From Cyanosarcina radialis HA8281-LM2 (GTDB lineage Bacteria; Cyanobacteriota; Cyanobacteriia; Cyanobacteriales; CCAP-1448): a stretch of 64,000 bases of DNA. The notes under the pieces were generated by a model. It worked only from the letters and a program-made list of their open reading frames with translations, had not been told where the DNA came from and did no database searches. Shown piece by piece: positions 43,925 to 52,470 of the stretch; position 1 is the stretch's first letter; the number at the start of each line of letters is the position of its first letter. The stretch is from the NCBI GenBank assembly GCA_019359615.1, contig JAHHHA010000025.1, forward strand, positions 26,984 to 90,983, given 5' to 3'. The position numbers and the translations under genes were made by a program.

Positions 43925-44764
43925 CTAACTATCTTTAGCTCCCTCTCTTTGGAGCAGGAAAAAGTAGAATAGCCCAAAAATCAACACGGAAATTAGGGAA
44001 AAAATGTGAGAACCATCGCCGATATGCCAGTAGTCTAGAGTGGCTTCATCTCTGGCGGCGGCGAAAATTGCCATCAGAGCTACCCGAAAACCATTGATGG
44101 CAAATGCCAGGAAAATAGCTACCAAAGGGACGAAGAATCTTTTCGCTCCTGATATGGGGAACATTACCAAAAACAGAACTGCCAGGCCCGATAAGTAAAA
44201 GATCGAAGTGGAACCAGAACAGCCCCGATTTACTTCTACAGCCCCCGTGGGCAAAACGACATTAATTCCTTGCCAAGAGGCATCAAATCCCAGATACCAA
44301 AGCACTAACGTGGCATATTTAGCCGTCATAGCAGATATATCGATTATCGGCCAGAGTATAACTTCAGGGATGCCCAGAAAAAACACGATCGTCAGTTCTC
44401 GCCAATATTGCTTTAACCCTCTAAAACCAGAAGCCAGCAGGCTCAGACCTACAGCGGTGATGAAAGGTGAAGCCCCTAGAAAATTAGAGGTAGGCAGGGA
44501 TATACTTCTTAAAAAGACCAGAAGAATTAAGCAGATGCCCAACAAGCTTGAGAAAACGCCGCTTTCTAAATTTAAGTCGTCTCGTTTTTCCCAGACTAGA
44601 AGCGATGCGGCCGACCAAAAAAGGATGCTGCCGCTCAGGAGGGCAACATCTCCGGCTCTCCAGGTTAAAGTAAGGTGAACCGCGATCGAGCAGGTAGCAA
44701 TGCCTAACAGCCAATACTTCGGCTCTTTGAGAAGTTTGAGTGCGATCGTGGTGGTAATTGCCAT
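43925..44764 (-). CDS. crtA: Cyanoexosortase A
   Basis: The ATG at 44764 gives 279 residues with about eight hydrophobic segments. The exosortase catalytic triad is present: C182 in VNRGCSGSTS, R227 in AINGFRVALM and H253 in HIGDGSHIFS. Exosortases cut C-terminal PEP-CTERM sorting signals of exported proteins and are linked to extracellular polysaccharide. Cyanobacteria have their own subtype, usually followed by a small associated protein, as found here. No PEP-CTERM substrate was recognised in this window. Confidence 0.88.
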   Translation of the reverse strand: MAITTTIALKLLKEPKYWLLGIATCSIAVHLTLTWRAGDVALLSGSILFWSAASLLVWEKRDDLNLESGVFSSLLGICLILLVFLRSISLPTSNFLGASPFITAVGLSLLASGFRGLKQYWRELTIVFFLGIPEVILWPIIDISAMTAKYATLVLWYLGFDASWQGINVVLPTGAVEVNRGCSGSTSIFYLSGLAVLFLVMFPISGAKRFFVPLVAIFLAFAINGFRVALMAIFAAARDEATLDYWHIGDGSHIFSLISVLIFGLFYFFLLQREGAKDS

Positions 44765-44928
44765 CTTCCTAATCTCTTCAGCACAGCAGTTGCCGATCTT
44801 AAATCCAGGATGCCACAAATCTCTCTAGATGTGGTATAAACTACAGTAACCGCATCAACTAACCGGACATTATACTTATCTAGTCAAGTTATTTAGCGCT
44901 CGCGGGGATTATTCGGAGGCGATCGATT

Positions 44929-45945
44929 GTGGGCATAGTTGTTGAAAACGTTTCCAAGCAGTTTGGTAGTTTTAAGGCTCTCGACCAAGTAAGTTTAGAA
45001 ATTGGCTCTGGCTCCTTGGTGGCATTGTTGGGACCTTCGGGTTCTGGCAAATCTACTTTATTAAGAGCGATCGCGGGTCTAGAAATGCCAGATAGCGGCA
45101 GAATTTTGTTGACGGGGCAAGATGCTACCTATCAAAGCGTGCAAGAACGGAATATTGGCTTTGTCTTTCAACACTATGCCTTGTTCAAGCATATGACAGT
45201 GCGCCAAAATATCGCCTTTGGCTTAGATATTCGCAAGGCACCAAAAGGCAAGGCCAAGGGGCGAGTAGAAGAATTGTTGGAGTTGGTACAGCTTAAAGGA
45301 TTGGGCGATCGCTATCCCTCGCAACTATCGGGCGGTCAGCGGCAGCGGGTAGCTCTGGCCAGAGCTTTAGCCGTAGAACCTAAAGTATTACTTTTAGACG
45401 AACCTTTTGGCGCTCTCGATGCCAAAGTCCGGAAAGACTTGCGGGCTTGGTTGCGACGGTTGCACGACGAAGTTCACGTTACCACCGTGTTTGTCACCCA
45501 CGACCAAGAAGAGGCGATGGAAGTCTCAGACGAGATCGTCGTGATGAATAAAGGCAGAGTCGAACAAATCGGTAGTCCCGCAGAAGTATACGATCGCCCT
45601 GCCACTGCATTTGTCATGAGTTTTATCGGTCCGGTGAACGTTTTGCCCAGCACCTCTGGAATTTTCCAAAGCAACGGGTTTGAGTCAGCGCAAGCAGAGA
45701 TGTTTTTGCGCCCTCAAGACGTGATCGTTCAAACCGAGCCGAATGGCACTACTGTATCTGCCGCTGTCAGCCGGATTATCCATCTCGGTTGGGAAATTCA
45801 AGCGGAGTTAACTTTAGACGACGGGCAAGTAGTGATGGCGCACCTGACGCGAGAGCGTTTCGATGAGTTGGAGTTAAAACCCCAACAGCGAGTGTACGTC
45901 AAGCCCAAAGATGCTAAATCTTTTCCTCTCTACTATTCAATTTAA
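44929..45945 (+). CDS. cysA: Sulfate/thiosulfate ABC transporter ATPase CysA
   Basis: The GTG start at 44929 leads to [18 protein letters not shown]. The 338-residue ATPase has Walker [10 protein letters not shown] (35-43), a Q-loop FVFQHYALF, the signature [15 protein letters not shown], Walker [13 protein letters not shown] and the switch VTHDQEE. The C-terminal TOBE domain includes FLRPQDVIV. It energises sulfate uptake with CysT, CysW and a binding protein, none of which lies near. CysA-like ATPases of molybdate or other anions cannot be fully excluded. Confidence 0.9.
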   Translation: MGIVVENVSKQFGSFKALDQVSLEIGSGSLVALLGPSGSGKSTLLRAIAGLEMPDSGRILLTGQDATYQSVQERNIGFVFQHYALFKHMTVRQNIAFGLDIRKAPKGKAKGRVEELLELVQLKGLGDRYPSQLSGGQRQRVALARALAVEPKVLLLDEPFGALDAKVRKDLRAWLRRLHDEVHVTTVFVTHDQEEAMEVSDEIVVMNKGRVEQIGSPAEVYDRPATAFVMSFIGPVNVLPSTSGIFQSNGFESAQAEMFLRPQDVIVQTEPNGTTVSAAVSRIIHLGWEIQAELTLDDGQVVMAHLTRERFDELELKPQQRVYVKPKDAKSFPLYYSI

Positions 45946-46178
45946 GTAGAACGGTAGGGTGCGTTAGACGGCGATAACCTTTGTCCTGAATTTAATTCAT
46001 CAATCCGTCGTCACGCACCATCTTAGCCTTGAGACACTACTACTGGACCGACACAGCTAAAATGAGACGTTATCGTTGGGTTAGTTGGGTTTCGCTGCGC
46101 TCAACCCAACCTACGGTTATTACACTGTTTTAGATGTATCGATCTACTACTGATGTCTGTGCGTCAGGCCTGTTATGC

Positions 46179-47123
46179 TTAACTGCCAGGGGTCATGCGA
46201 TCGATCGCTTCAGCCGCCCGATCGAGCAAATTAGGTTGGTTAGTAGCCTCGCTCTTACTATTTTGGGGAGTCATGGCCGTACCGTGCAACCTGGGATCGG
46301 GCTGCGGGGGTTGCGGTTCCGGTCCGAGCGGTTCGGGATTGGCTACATACTCAAACTCTCCTTTGCCATCTATTGAAGGTCCTTTAGCCCAACGCCCTCG
46401 AGCGCTGTCTTCTCCCTCAGAGTGATTCCAGAACTGATAGGCAAACTCTTTTTTCCCATATTCGTGTGCCACTTTGGGAACCACAGTTTCCTCAAATCCT
46501 TCGCTTTGCAAGTCTTCGATCGCTGCTAGCCACTGATTTTGGTGCATGGTGTCGCGGGCAATCATGAAACTGAGGTGGTCTTTCACGCCTGGATCGTCCG
46601 TCATTTCGTACAGTCGTACAGCCTGCATCAGACCTTGAGATTCAGCATGGAGATTAGAGCGAAAGTCGGCTAATAGATTGCCGCTGGCCACGATGAAGCG
46701 ACCGTTCCAAGGAAAACCAACGCTGTCAGCGGGCATCGCCCCTCCACCAGAGACGATCGCGTGCTGCGGGTTCATCGCCATCGCTGCTTCGATCGCATCC
46801 TTGGGATTGCTACCTCCCATCACTGCACCCACCACCGGGTCTTTAGCACCATTTTCTCGATCTTTAATAGGTGCTTTATCTAGTAGGTGAGCTATCATCG
46901 TTGCCAGCATTTCAACATGACCGATTTCTTCAGTTCCAATATCGAGCAGCATATCCCGATACTTAGCAGGCCCGCGACAGTTCCAGCCCTGAAATAGATA
47001 CTGCATCATCACGGTCATCTCCCCAAAACTACCCCCAATCAGTTCTTGGAGTTTCTTGGCATAAACTGCATCTGGTCTGGTTGGTGGGGTGAAATACTGC
47101 AATTTTTTGGCATGATAAAACAT
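46179..47123 (-). CDS. Manganese catalase
   Basis: The ATG at 47123 gives a 314-residue non-haem catalase that removes hydrogen peroxide. The dimanganese ligands E35, E66, H69, E161 and H194 are all visible (SFGEMTVMM, GTEEIGHVE, LHAESQGLM, ARDTMHQNQW). The C-terminal extension after residue 240 is Pro-rich (PEPLGPEPQPPQPDP) and probably flexible. A perfect 12-bp inverted repeat lies 25-51 bp upstream of the start codon, and GGAGA is a good ribosome-binding site. Confidence 0.96.
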   Translation of the reverse strand: MFYHAKKLQYFTPPTRPDAVYAKKLQELIGGSFGEMTVMMQYLFQGWNCRGPAKYRDMLLDIGTEEIGHVEMLATMIAHLLDKAPIKDRENGAKDPVVGAVMGGSNPKDAIEAAMAMNPQHAIVSGGGAMPADSVGFPWNGRFIVASGNLLADFRSNLHAESQGLMQAVRLYEMTDDPGVKDHLSFMIARDTMHQNQWLAAIEDLQSEGFEETVVPKVAHEYGKKEFAYQFWNHSEGEDSARGRWAKGPSIDGKGEFEYVANPEPLGPEPQPPQPDPRLHGTAMTPQNSKSEATNQPNLLDRAAEAIDRMTPGS

Positions 47124-47147
47124 CGTTTGTTCTCCGTTGTTAACAGG

Positions 47148-47174
47148 TTTCAACAGCTTATCAAGCTGTTGAAA
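47148..47174. promoter_or_regulatory. Perfect inverted repeat in the Mn catalase leader
   Basis: TTTCAACAGCTT and AAGCTGTTGAAA are perfectly complementary around a 3-nt centre (ATC). It lies 25 bp upstream of the catalase start. It could be an operator for an oxidative-stress regulator or a stem-loop in the mRNA leader. The 280 bp further upstream hold no gene and are AT-rich. Confidence 0.6.
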
Positions 47175-47457
47175 ATTGCCTTAATTAAAGACAATATGCG
47201 TCACTAATAGTTTGTGACTTCCTCTTTCTAACACTCTCTTATTTAGGGTTAATCCATCTAGAGAAATACAAAGATTTTTATCGAGCGATAAAAGCTTTCA
47301 TTCAACAGAAGTAGAGCTTGAATGCAAGCAGTTAACAAAATCTAACTTTTTTTGTTACTTAAGATAGATAAAAATGAAATAGTAATGTTTAGTCTCATAC
47401 CGGGTGTTAAGCGATTCACGGCAAAGCTCCTCGTAACTCGATCGGGCGGCCATTCCT

Positions 47458-48981
47458 CTATAATCTCGATCGCCGCCTTTTCAAATTATCTTTAATTGCC
47501 TCAGTTACCGTCTCAATTACCTTAACTCTGGCATAATACTTGTCATTTCCAGGAATAATCGTCCAAGGGGCTGTGGGCGTGCTAGTTCGCTCGATCGCCT
47601 GATTTATTGCCACTTCATAAAAATCCCATTTTTCTCGATTGCGCCAATCTTCATCGGTAAGTTTATAGCGTTTAAATAGATCGTTTTCCCGCTCTTGAAA
47701 TCGCTGCAATTGCACGTCTGGGCTAATATGGAGCCACAGCTTGACTAAAACGTATCCAGCACTAGTCAATTGCGCCTCAAACTCGTTGATTTCTCGATCG
47801 GCCCGCCGCCATTCGGCTTCTGTGGCTAAGCCTTCTACTCGTTCGACTAATACCCGCCCGTACCAACTGCGATCGCAAATTCCAATAGTTCCAGCTTTGG
47901 GTAATTGCCGCCAGAATCGCCACAGATAGTGATGGGCCTTTTCTTCATCAGTCGGGGCCGAAAAAGGATGCACGAAATAACTGCGCGGATCGAGAACATC
48001 TGTCAGGCGTTTGATGGCTCCACCTTTACCAGCAGCATCCCAGCCTTCAAATACGACTACCACCGGAATCTGATGTTTGTGAATATCCATCTGCAATTTC
48101 AGCAGCTTGACTTGCTCTGTTTTTAGTTGTTCTTTGTATTCATCAGGAGACAAAGCTTGACTGAGATCGACTTTGGCTAAAAAATTTGGTTCGGTCGGGT
48201 GCAGGCGGGTTTGGGGCACAGTGGCGGGAGGTGGCAGTCGATAGGGTAAGCGATCGAGCGCCTCTCTCATGATACTGGCAAATTTGGTTAGAACCTTGAC
48301 TTGCGCCCACCTGCGATCGTTACCTTCAACTAAAGTCCACGGGGCAGGGCCGGTACTGGTGTGCAACACCATTTCTTCAGCAAAAGTCGCATACTGGGAG
48401 TAACGTTTTTCTTGCTGCCAGTCTTCCGGGCGGACGCGCCACGCTTGTAGGGGGTGTTGGGAGTATGCTTTTAACCGCTGTTTTAATTCTTTCCGACTGA
48501 GGTGAATCCAAAATTTAGCAATTGCCGCCCCATCGTCTACCAATTGCCGCTCGAAAGCGTTAATTTGTTGCATGACTGCGGGAATTTCTGAGTCTGAAAC
48601 TCTCTCGAACAGCCGATCTTCGAGAACGTGGGTATACCAACTGTGATAGAAAAATCCTATTTTGCCCTTGACTGGTAGCTTCTGCCAAAACCGCCACAAA
48701 AAGGGATACTGATTTTCTAGTTCGTTAGGGGGCCAAATCGGATGCACGGTGAAGCCGCGCGGGTCCATGTAATTAATCGTTTTTTTGACTAGCGCCCCTT
48801 TGCCTGCCGCCGCCCAGCCTTCTAAAACCACAATTAGGGGTAATTTTTTTTCCCAGCAATCTTTCTGGAGCGATCGCAATTGCTGCATCAGCACTTCTAT
48901 TTGCGACTGATACTCTTCTTTATCTAAAGAAAGATTTAGATCGAGGTTATCTAGCATGGTCAATTCTTGTATGGTAGGCAT
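47458..48981 (-). CDS. pap: Polyphosphate:AMP phosphotransferase (two-domain PPK2)
   Basis: The 507-residue protein has two tandem PPK2 domains. The N-terminal domain has EGWAAAGKGALVKK at 54-67; the C-terminal domain has EGWDAAGKGGAIKR. The Walker-B-like lid motif is CDRSWYGRV in the C-terminal domain but FYHSWYTHV in the N-terminal one. Two-domain PPK2s convert AMP to ADP using polyphosphate, and only the C-terminal domain is usually active, which fits these differences. The start is ATG 48981 or, slightly shorter, 48957. It stands as a single gene. Confidence 0.9.
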   Translation of the reverse strand: MPTIQELTMLDNLDLNLSLDKEEYQSQIEVLMQQLRSLQKDCWEKKLPLIVVLEGWAAAGKGALVKKTINYMDPRGFTVHPIWPPNELENQYPFLWRFWQKLPVKGKIGFFYHSWYTHVLEDRLFERVSDSEIPAVMQQINAFERQLVDDGAAIAKFWIHLSRKELKQRLKAYSQHPLQAWRVRPEDWQQEKRYSQYATFAEEMVLHTSTGPAPWTLVEGNDRRWAQVKVLTKFASIMREALDRLPYRLPPPATVPQTRLHPTEPNFLAKVDLSQALSPDEYKEQLKTEQVKLLKLQMDIHKHQIPVVVVFEGWDAAGKGGAIKRLTDVLDPRSYFVHPFSAPTDEEKAHHYLWRFWRQLPKAGTIGICDRSWYGRVLVERVEGLATEAEWRRADREINEFEAQLTSAGYVLVKLWLHISPDVQLQRFQERENDLFKRYKLTDEDWRNREKWDFYEVAINQAIERTSTPTAPWTIIPGNDKYYARVKVIETVTEAIKDNLKRRRSRL

Positions 48982-49104
48982 CTTACCTGCCTACTAGGGA
49001 CAGCCCAGAGGGCTATCCCACAAGATTATTCTACACAAATGCAAACTCTTATGAAATTGCGAGCAACCACCGATCGAACGACCGATTGCTGACTATTTAA
49101 TCCT

Positions 49105-49773
49105 TTATTCTGCCCACTGACGCAATAAATTCGCATAGCTTTTTGAGATCAGGTCAAATTCGATCGTTTTACCTTCTTTAGCAAAGATAGAGCGACGGGC
49201 TGTATCTAGATCGAACAAAATTTCTCGTTGGTTGGGATCGCGGACTAAACTTTGCACCCAACCGACAGCAGCCAACCTGATGCCATCAGTCACGGTTTCG
49301 ACGCGATGTAGAGTTGAAGATGGATAAACGATCGCCGAACCCGCTTCTAGTTTGTAGTCTCGATCGCCATCGCTGCACTCGATTACCAATTCGCCACCAG
49401 TAAAAGATGAACTAGAACTCAAAAAAATGGTGAAGGAAACATCCGAACGCCAAAATTCGCGATCGCCCATCAAGGCATTATCGACGTGAGTGCCATAAGA
49501 CATTCCCGGTTCGTAACGGCTAAACTGGATGGAGTGAATAATTTTTGGTTGAACGGCGCTTTTAAATAAAGGATGTCGTTCGAGGGCCGTTTCCACGAGC
49601 GATCGCAGTTCTTGAAGATAGCCTATTTGGCTGCTAATTTGGGTGTTATTTTTCACCAGCTTGGCGTGCCACCCTGCTGTTATTTTTCCATCTACAAAGT
49701 CAGATTCATTTAGACTATTAACTACAAATTTAAGCTCTTCAGATGTCAAAACATCATCGATTGAAAAAATCAT
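49105..49773 (-). CDS. PKHD-type 2-oxoglutarate/Fe(II) hydroxylase (PiuC/YbiX family)
   Basis: The 222-residue protein shows H96-V-D98 (GTHVDNALM), H156 (STLHRVE) and R166 (GIRLAAVGW), the active site of Fe(II)/2-oxoglutarate hydroxylases. The pattern SQIQ-like FSRYEPGMSYGTH and FTGGELVIE is characteristic of PiuC/YbiX. In other bacteria these genes lie near TonB-dependent iron receptors. No such gene is seen here, so the function in iron handling is an assumption from the family. Confidence 0.92.
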   Translation of the reverse strand: MIFSIDDVLTSEELKFVVNSLNESDFVDGKITAGWHAKLVKNNTQISSQIGYLQELRSLVETALERHPLFKSAVQPKIIHSIQFSRYEPGMSYGTHVDNALMGDREFWRSDVSFTIFLSSSSSFTGGELVIECSDGDRDYKLEAGSAIVYPSSTLHRVETVTDGIRLAAVGWVQSLVRDPNQREILFDLDTARRSIFAKEGKTIEFDLISKSYANLLRQWAE

Positions 49774-50051
49774 AATGGGTCTTTCGGCACTCCAGGATAG
49801 AGGAATGATTTGTTATTGTCGATCGCCGGAGCTAATTTATTAGATTTTCATTAGTTATTAATTAGCTTTAGTTATCGATCGAGACGGACAAGAGGGTATT
49901 TTCGAGATTTCTATATTTTTGCTTGATATTATTGACGATCGCTTATTATATCTATTTATGAGTATGCGGTTTTACCATGACAGGCGAATAACATTATAGT
50001 TAAGGATAGGATTAATCTAAACTTTTTGATGATGTTTTGAGGAGTGTGAAA

Positions 50052-50291
50052 ATGCGTTCCAAGACCATGCAATTGTTTCTAGGCCTAACGTTGGCATCTA
50101 CTCTAGCTGGATGCCCCAGCACAGGAGGTGGCGAGGGTGGTACATCACCAAGTCCGGCCTCAACTCCAGGGGCAGCATCTCCAGCAACAACGGCTTCTCC
50201 GACCCCTGTTGAAGGTGGCGAAGGAACTCCATCTCCAGCAGCAACTCCATCTCCGACAGGTGGTGAAGGCGGTGAAGGCGGTGAAGGTTAG
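50052..50291 (+). CDS. Small Gly/Glu/Pro-rich lipoprotein
   Basis: ATG 50052 is chosen because GAGGAG lies seven bases upstream. The N-terminal signal ends in a lipobox LAGC (residues about 18-21), so the mature protein would be lipidated at Cys. The remaining 60 residues are low complexity: Ser/Pro/Thr/Ala stretches alternate with GGEG or GGEGG blocks, and the end is GGEGGEGGEG. There are no folded domains. It could be a flexible surface or periplasmic linker. It stands as a single gene with a TTGACG and TATATC-type promoter about 100 bp upstream. Confidence 0.75.
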   Translation: MRSKTMQLFLGLTLASTLAGCPSTGGGEGGTSPSPASTPGAASPATTASPTPVEGGEGTPSPAATPSPTGGEGGEGGEG

Positions 50292-50316
50292 TTAGTTGCC
50301 TCTTCAGCAGCAGATA

Positions 50317-50438
50317 ATATCAAATCCAGTTGAACAACCATAAGAATGAGTAGTGCGAGCGTCCCGCTCGCGATCGAGATGTTTGCGCTAACGCGAACGC
50401 ACTACTGTTTATTAAGGTTATTTAACCGGATTTGATAT
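50317..50438. mobile_element. MITE-like element, TIR ATATCAAATCC
   Basis: ATATCAAATCCAGTT at 50317-50331 faces AACCGGATTTGATAT at 50424-50438, with one mismatch in 15. A second inverted pair, AGTAGTGCG and CGCACTACT, lies inside. The 122-bp unit lies just downstream of the lipoprotein gene. It has no coding content. Confidence 0.6.
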
Positions 50439-50520
50439 AAGTATCCAAGCAGAATAAATGATATATGTTTATGTCCCATGCCCTAGGCCCTATGCCCCGA
50501 CTCGTTTAGGGTGAGGTATC

Positions 50521-51666
50521 TTATTCGGGAATAATTTCTGTCACCACCCTGTTGCTGCCGCCGCCTCTAACCACAAAGGTTTGATTTTGAAGCTTCCCTA
50601 GACCCGACGAACCAGTTAGTTTTAAAGGTGGTTTCGCCTGTTGATAAATGACTTTGCCATCTGCCTGAATTTGTCCGGAGGCAATATTCCACCTCAATCG
50701 ATCGGTTGCCAGCCTTCCTCGATTGCGGTTTTCAATTGCTTGGACGTTGCCTGCTAAAACAGCTATTTGTTGTCGCAAATCGATCGAGGCGCGATCGCCT
50801 GTGGCGGTTAGCTGTTCTGGAGGATGCCAAATTCTCACCGGCCGATCTGACACTACTGTTTGGGCGTTTAAGTTCCAGATTGCCGAGTCGCCGACAATAT
50901 CTAAAGGGGGGTTAATCGATTTTAACTGGACGTTCTGCTTGAGGGTAACAGTTTTAGTTTTCAGGTTAACTGCCCCGCTGTTGCCCACGACGCGATCGGT
51001 AATAGTCTTTCCTTGATAGCGATCGATTTGCATCGGGCTATTGCCTATTACTTGCTGCTGCGGCATCTGCCAGATCAGGCTTTCCGTTCTTAGTTGCAAA
51101 GCCGGATCGGCAGACACCGCTACAATCTGGCCTTGCAATTCCATCTGCTGCGGGCGAGTAAAATATTTTCCTTCTCTGGCAGTAGCTTGAATTTTGGCAT
51201 GAGTTCCAGTTATTTGCTGGCGGACGATTAAAACATCTTCCTGCGGTCGCCATTCTAATTGCTGACCGCGCATAACAGCACCATTGCGAGGGTCTTTAGC
51301 CACAATTTGTCCTTGCAAAAATACCTGTTTGCCGTCTTCCCAAATTTCTCCTCGATCGGCACTGACTTCTAAAACAAACTGTCCGTCCTGAAATAGTTTT
51401 CCACTCGGCTTTTCAACTCTAGCTCTTTTTTTATTTTGACTGTAACTAGCTTGTTTGGCCTTCACCTGCCACAAAGGAAGCCCACGTTCGTCTGCTTGGT
51501 CTAAAGTGAAGTTATTAAAAACCAGGTTGCCCTCAATCGGTTTTTGATTTGCCTTATCTTTCTCTGCCTGCAATTGCTTGTTTGTCTGGCTGCTACTGCA
51601 AGCACTCAAGCCAGTAACAGCCACTAGGCAAAAAACAAAAGCCAGAATTTTGTTGGCATTAGTCAT
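50521..51666 (-). CDS. lptC: LPS-transport protein LptC-like lipoprotein
   Basis: The ATG at 51666 gives 381 residues with an N-terminal signal ending in the lipobox LSAC. The mature protein is mostly beta strands with repeated pattern of LptC/OstA-like folds (NLVFNNFTLDQADERGLPLWQ, GQLVLEVSADRG-type, LQGQIVAKDPRNGAVMRGQQ). LptC passes lipopolysaccharide to LptA in the periplasm. Cyanobacterial LptC proteins are longer than those of E. coli, as here. The NYN-domain gene is 88 bp upstream. Confidence 0.88.
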   Translation of the reverse strand: MTNANKILAFVFCLVAVTGLSACSSSQTNKQLQAEKDKANQKPIEGNLVFNNFTLDQADERGLPLWQVKAKQASYSQNKKRARVEKPSGKLFQDGQFVLEVSADRGEIWEDGKQVFLQGQIVAKDPRNGAVMRGQQLEWRPQEDVLIVRQQITGTHAKIQATAREGKYFTRPQQMELQGQIVAVSADPALQLRTESLIWQMPQQQVIGNSPMQIDRYQGKTITDRVVGNSGAVNLKTKTVTLKQNVQLKSINPPLDIVGDSAIWNLNAQTVVSDRPVRIWHPPEQLTATGDRASIDLRQQIAVLAGNVQAIENRNRGRLATDRLRWNIASGQIQADGKVIYQQAKPPLKLTGSSGLGKLQNQTFVVRGGGSNRVVTEIIPE

Positions 51667-51754
51667 TACTCTTGAAAAAGCAGAGGAGCAGAGGGGCAGA
51701 GGGGACAATTAACAACTGACTACTGACCTTCTGAACTCCTGAACTCCTGAACTT

Positions 51755-52360
51755 CTAACTTGGTTCCGGTGCATCTAAAAATCCAAAACCAGATAAGGGA
51801 CGGTAAGTGTAGCTATGACGAGAAGTTTTTTGGATGTCTTCTTTGATGCTTTCGAGATCGATATAGCGATCGGCCACATTAATTAAAGAATCGCTGGTCA
51901 TCGATCGCAAGCTAATTACTTCTACCCGCACTCCTCGATAACTGACAGCATCGACGGCGTATGCTAAATCTCCGTCTCCGCTGACCAAAACTGCCGTATC
52001 GTAAGAGCCTACCAAAGCCATCATATCGACCGCAATTTCTACGTCTAAATTAGCTTTTTTGGAACCGTCGGGCAGTTGGACTAGATCTTTGGCAATTACC
52101 CGATAGCCATTGCGCCGCATCCAGAGTAAGAAGCCTTGCTGCTTTTCGTTGGTGCGATCGACTCCGGTGTAGAAGAAAGAACGCAGCAATCGAGAACCTG
52201 CCGTCAGGCGACAGAGCAACTTAGTATAATCGATTTCAATTCCCAGTTGGAGGGCAGCGTAAAATAAATTAGAGCCATCGATAAAAATGGCCACTCGCCC
52301 GCGATTTTCTAAAACTTGTTCGGGAGTAAAAACTGGATCGTCATTAAGATTGCTTAACAT
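51755..52360 (-). CDS. NYN-domain (LabA/DUF88-type) protein
   Basis: The 201-residue protein has the NYN/PIN-like nuclease fold with acidic residues D29 (AIFIDGSNLF), D in NLDVEIAVDM and D in VSGDGDLAYAV. It resembles LabA, which influences circadian output in Synechococcus, and other DUF88 proteins. RNA cleavage is expected from the family but is not shown. The C-terminus is charged and Tyr-rich. Confidence 0.85.
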   Translation of the reverse strand: MLSNLNDDPVFTPEQVLENRGRVAIFIDGSNLFYAALQLGIEIDYTKLLCRLTAGSRLLRSFFYTGVDRTNEKQQGFLLWMRRNGYRVIAKDLVQLPDGSKKANLDVEIAVDMMALVGSYDTAVLVSGDGDLAYAVDAVSYRGVRVEVISLRSMTSDSLINVADRYIDLESIKEDIQKTSRHSYTYRPLSGFGFLDAPEPS

Positions 52361-52470
52361 GGTTTTTTATGCCTCGTTTTTTATACAAAAGATGTTAAAT
52401 TTCCCCTTCAACTTCAAAAACACGTAGGATTTAAATTGTTGTTGTTATAGGAATTACGACTTAAAACTAC

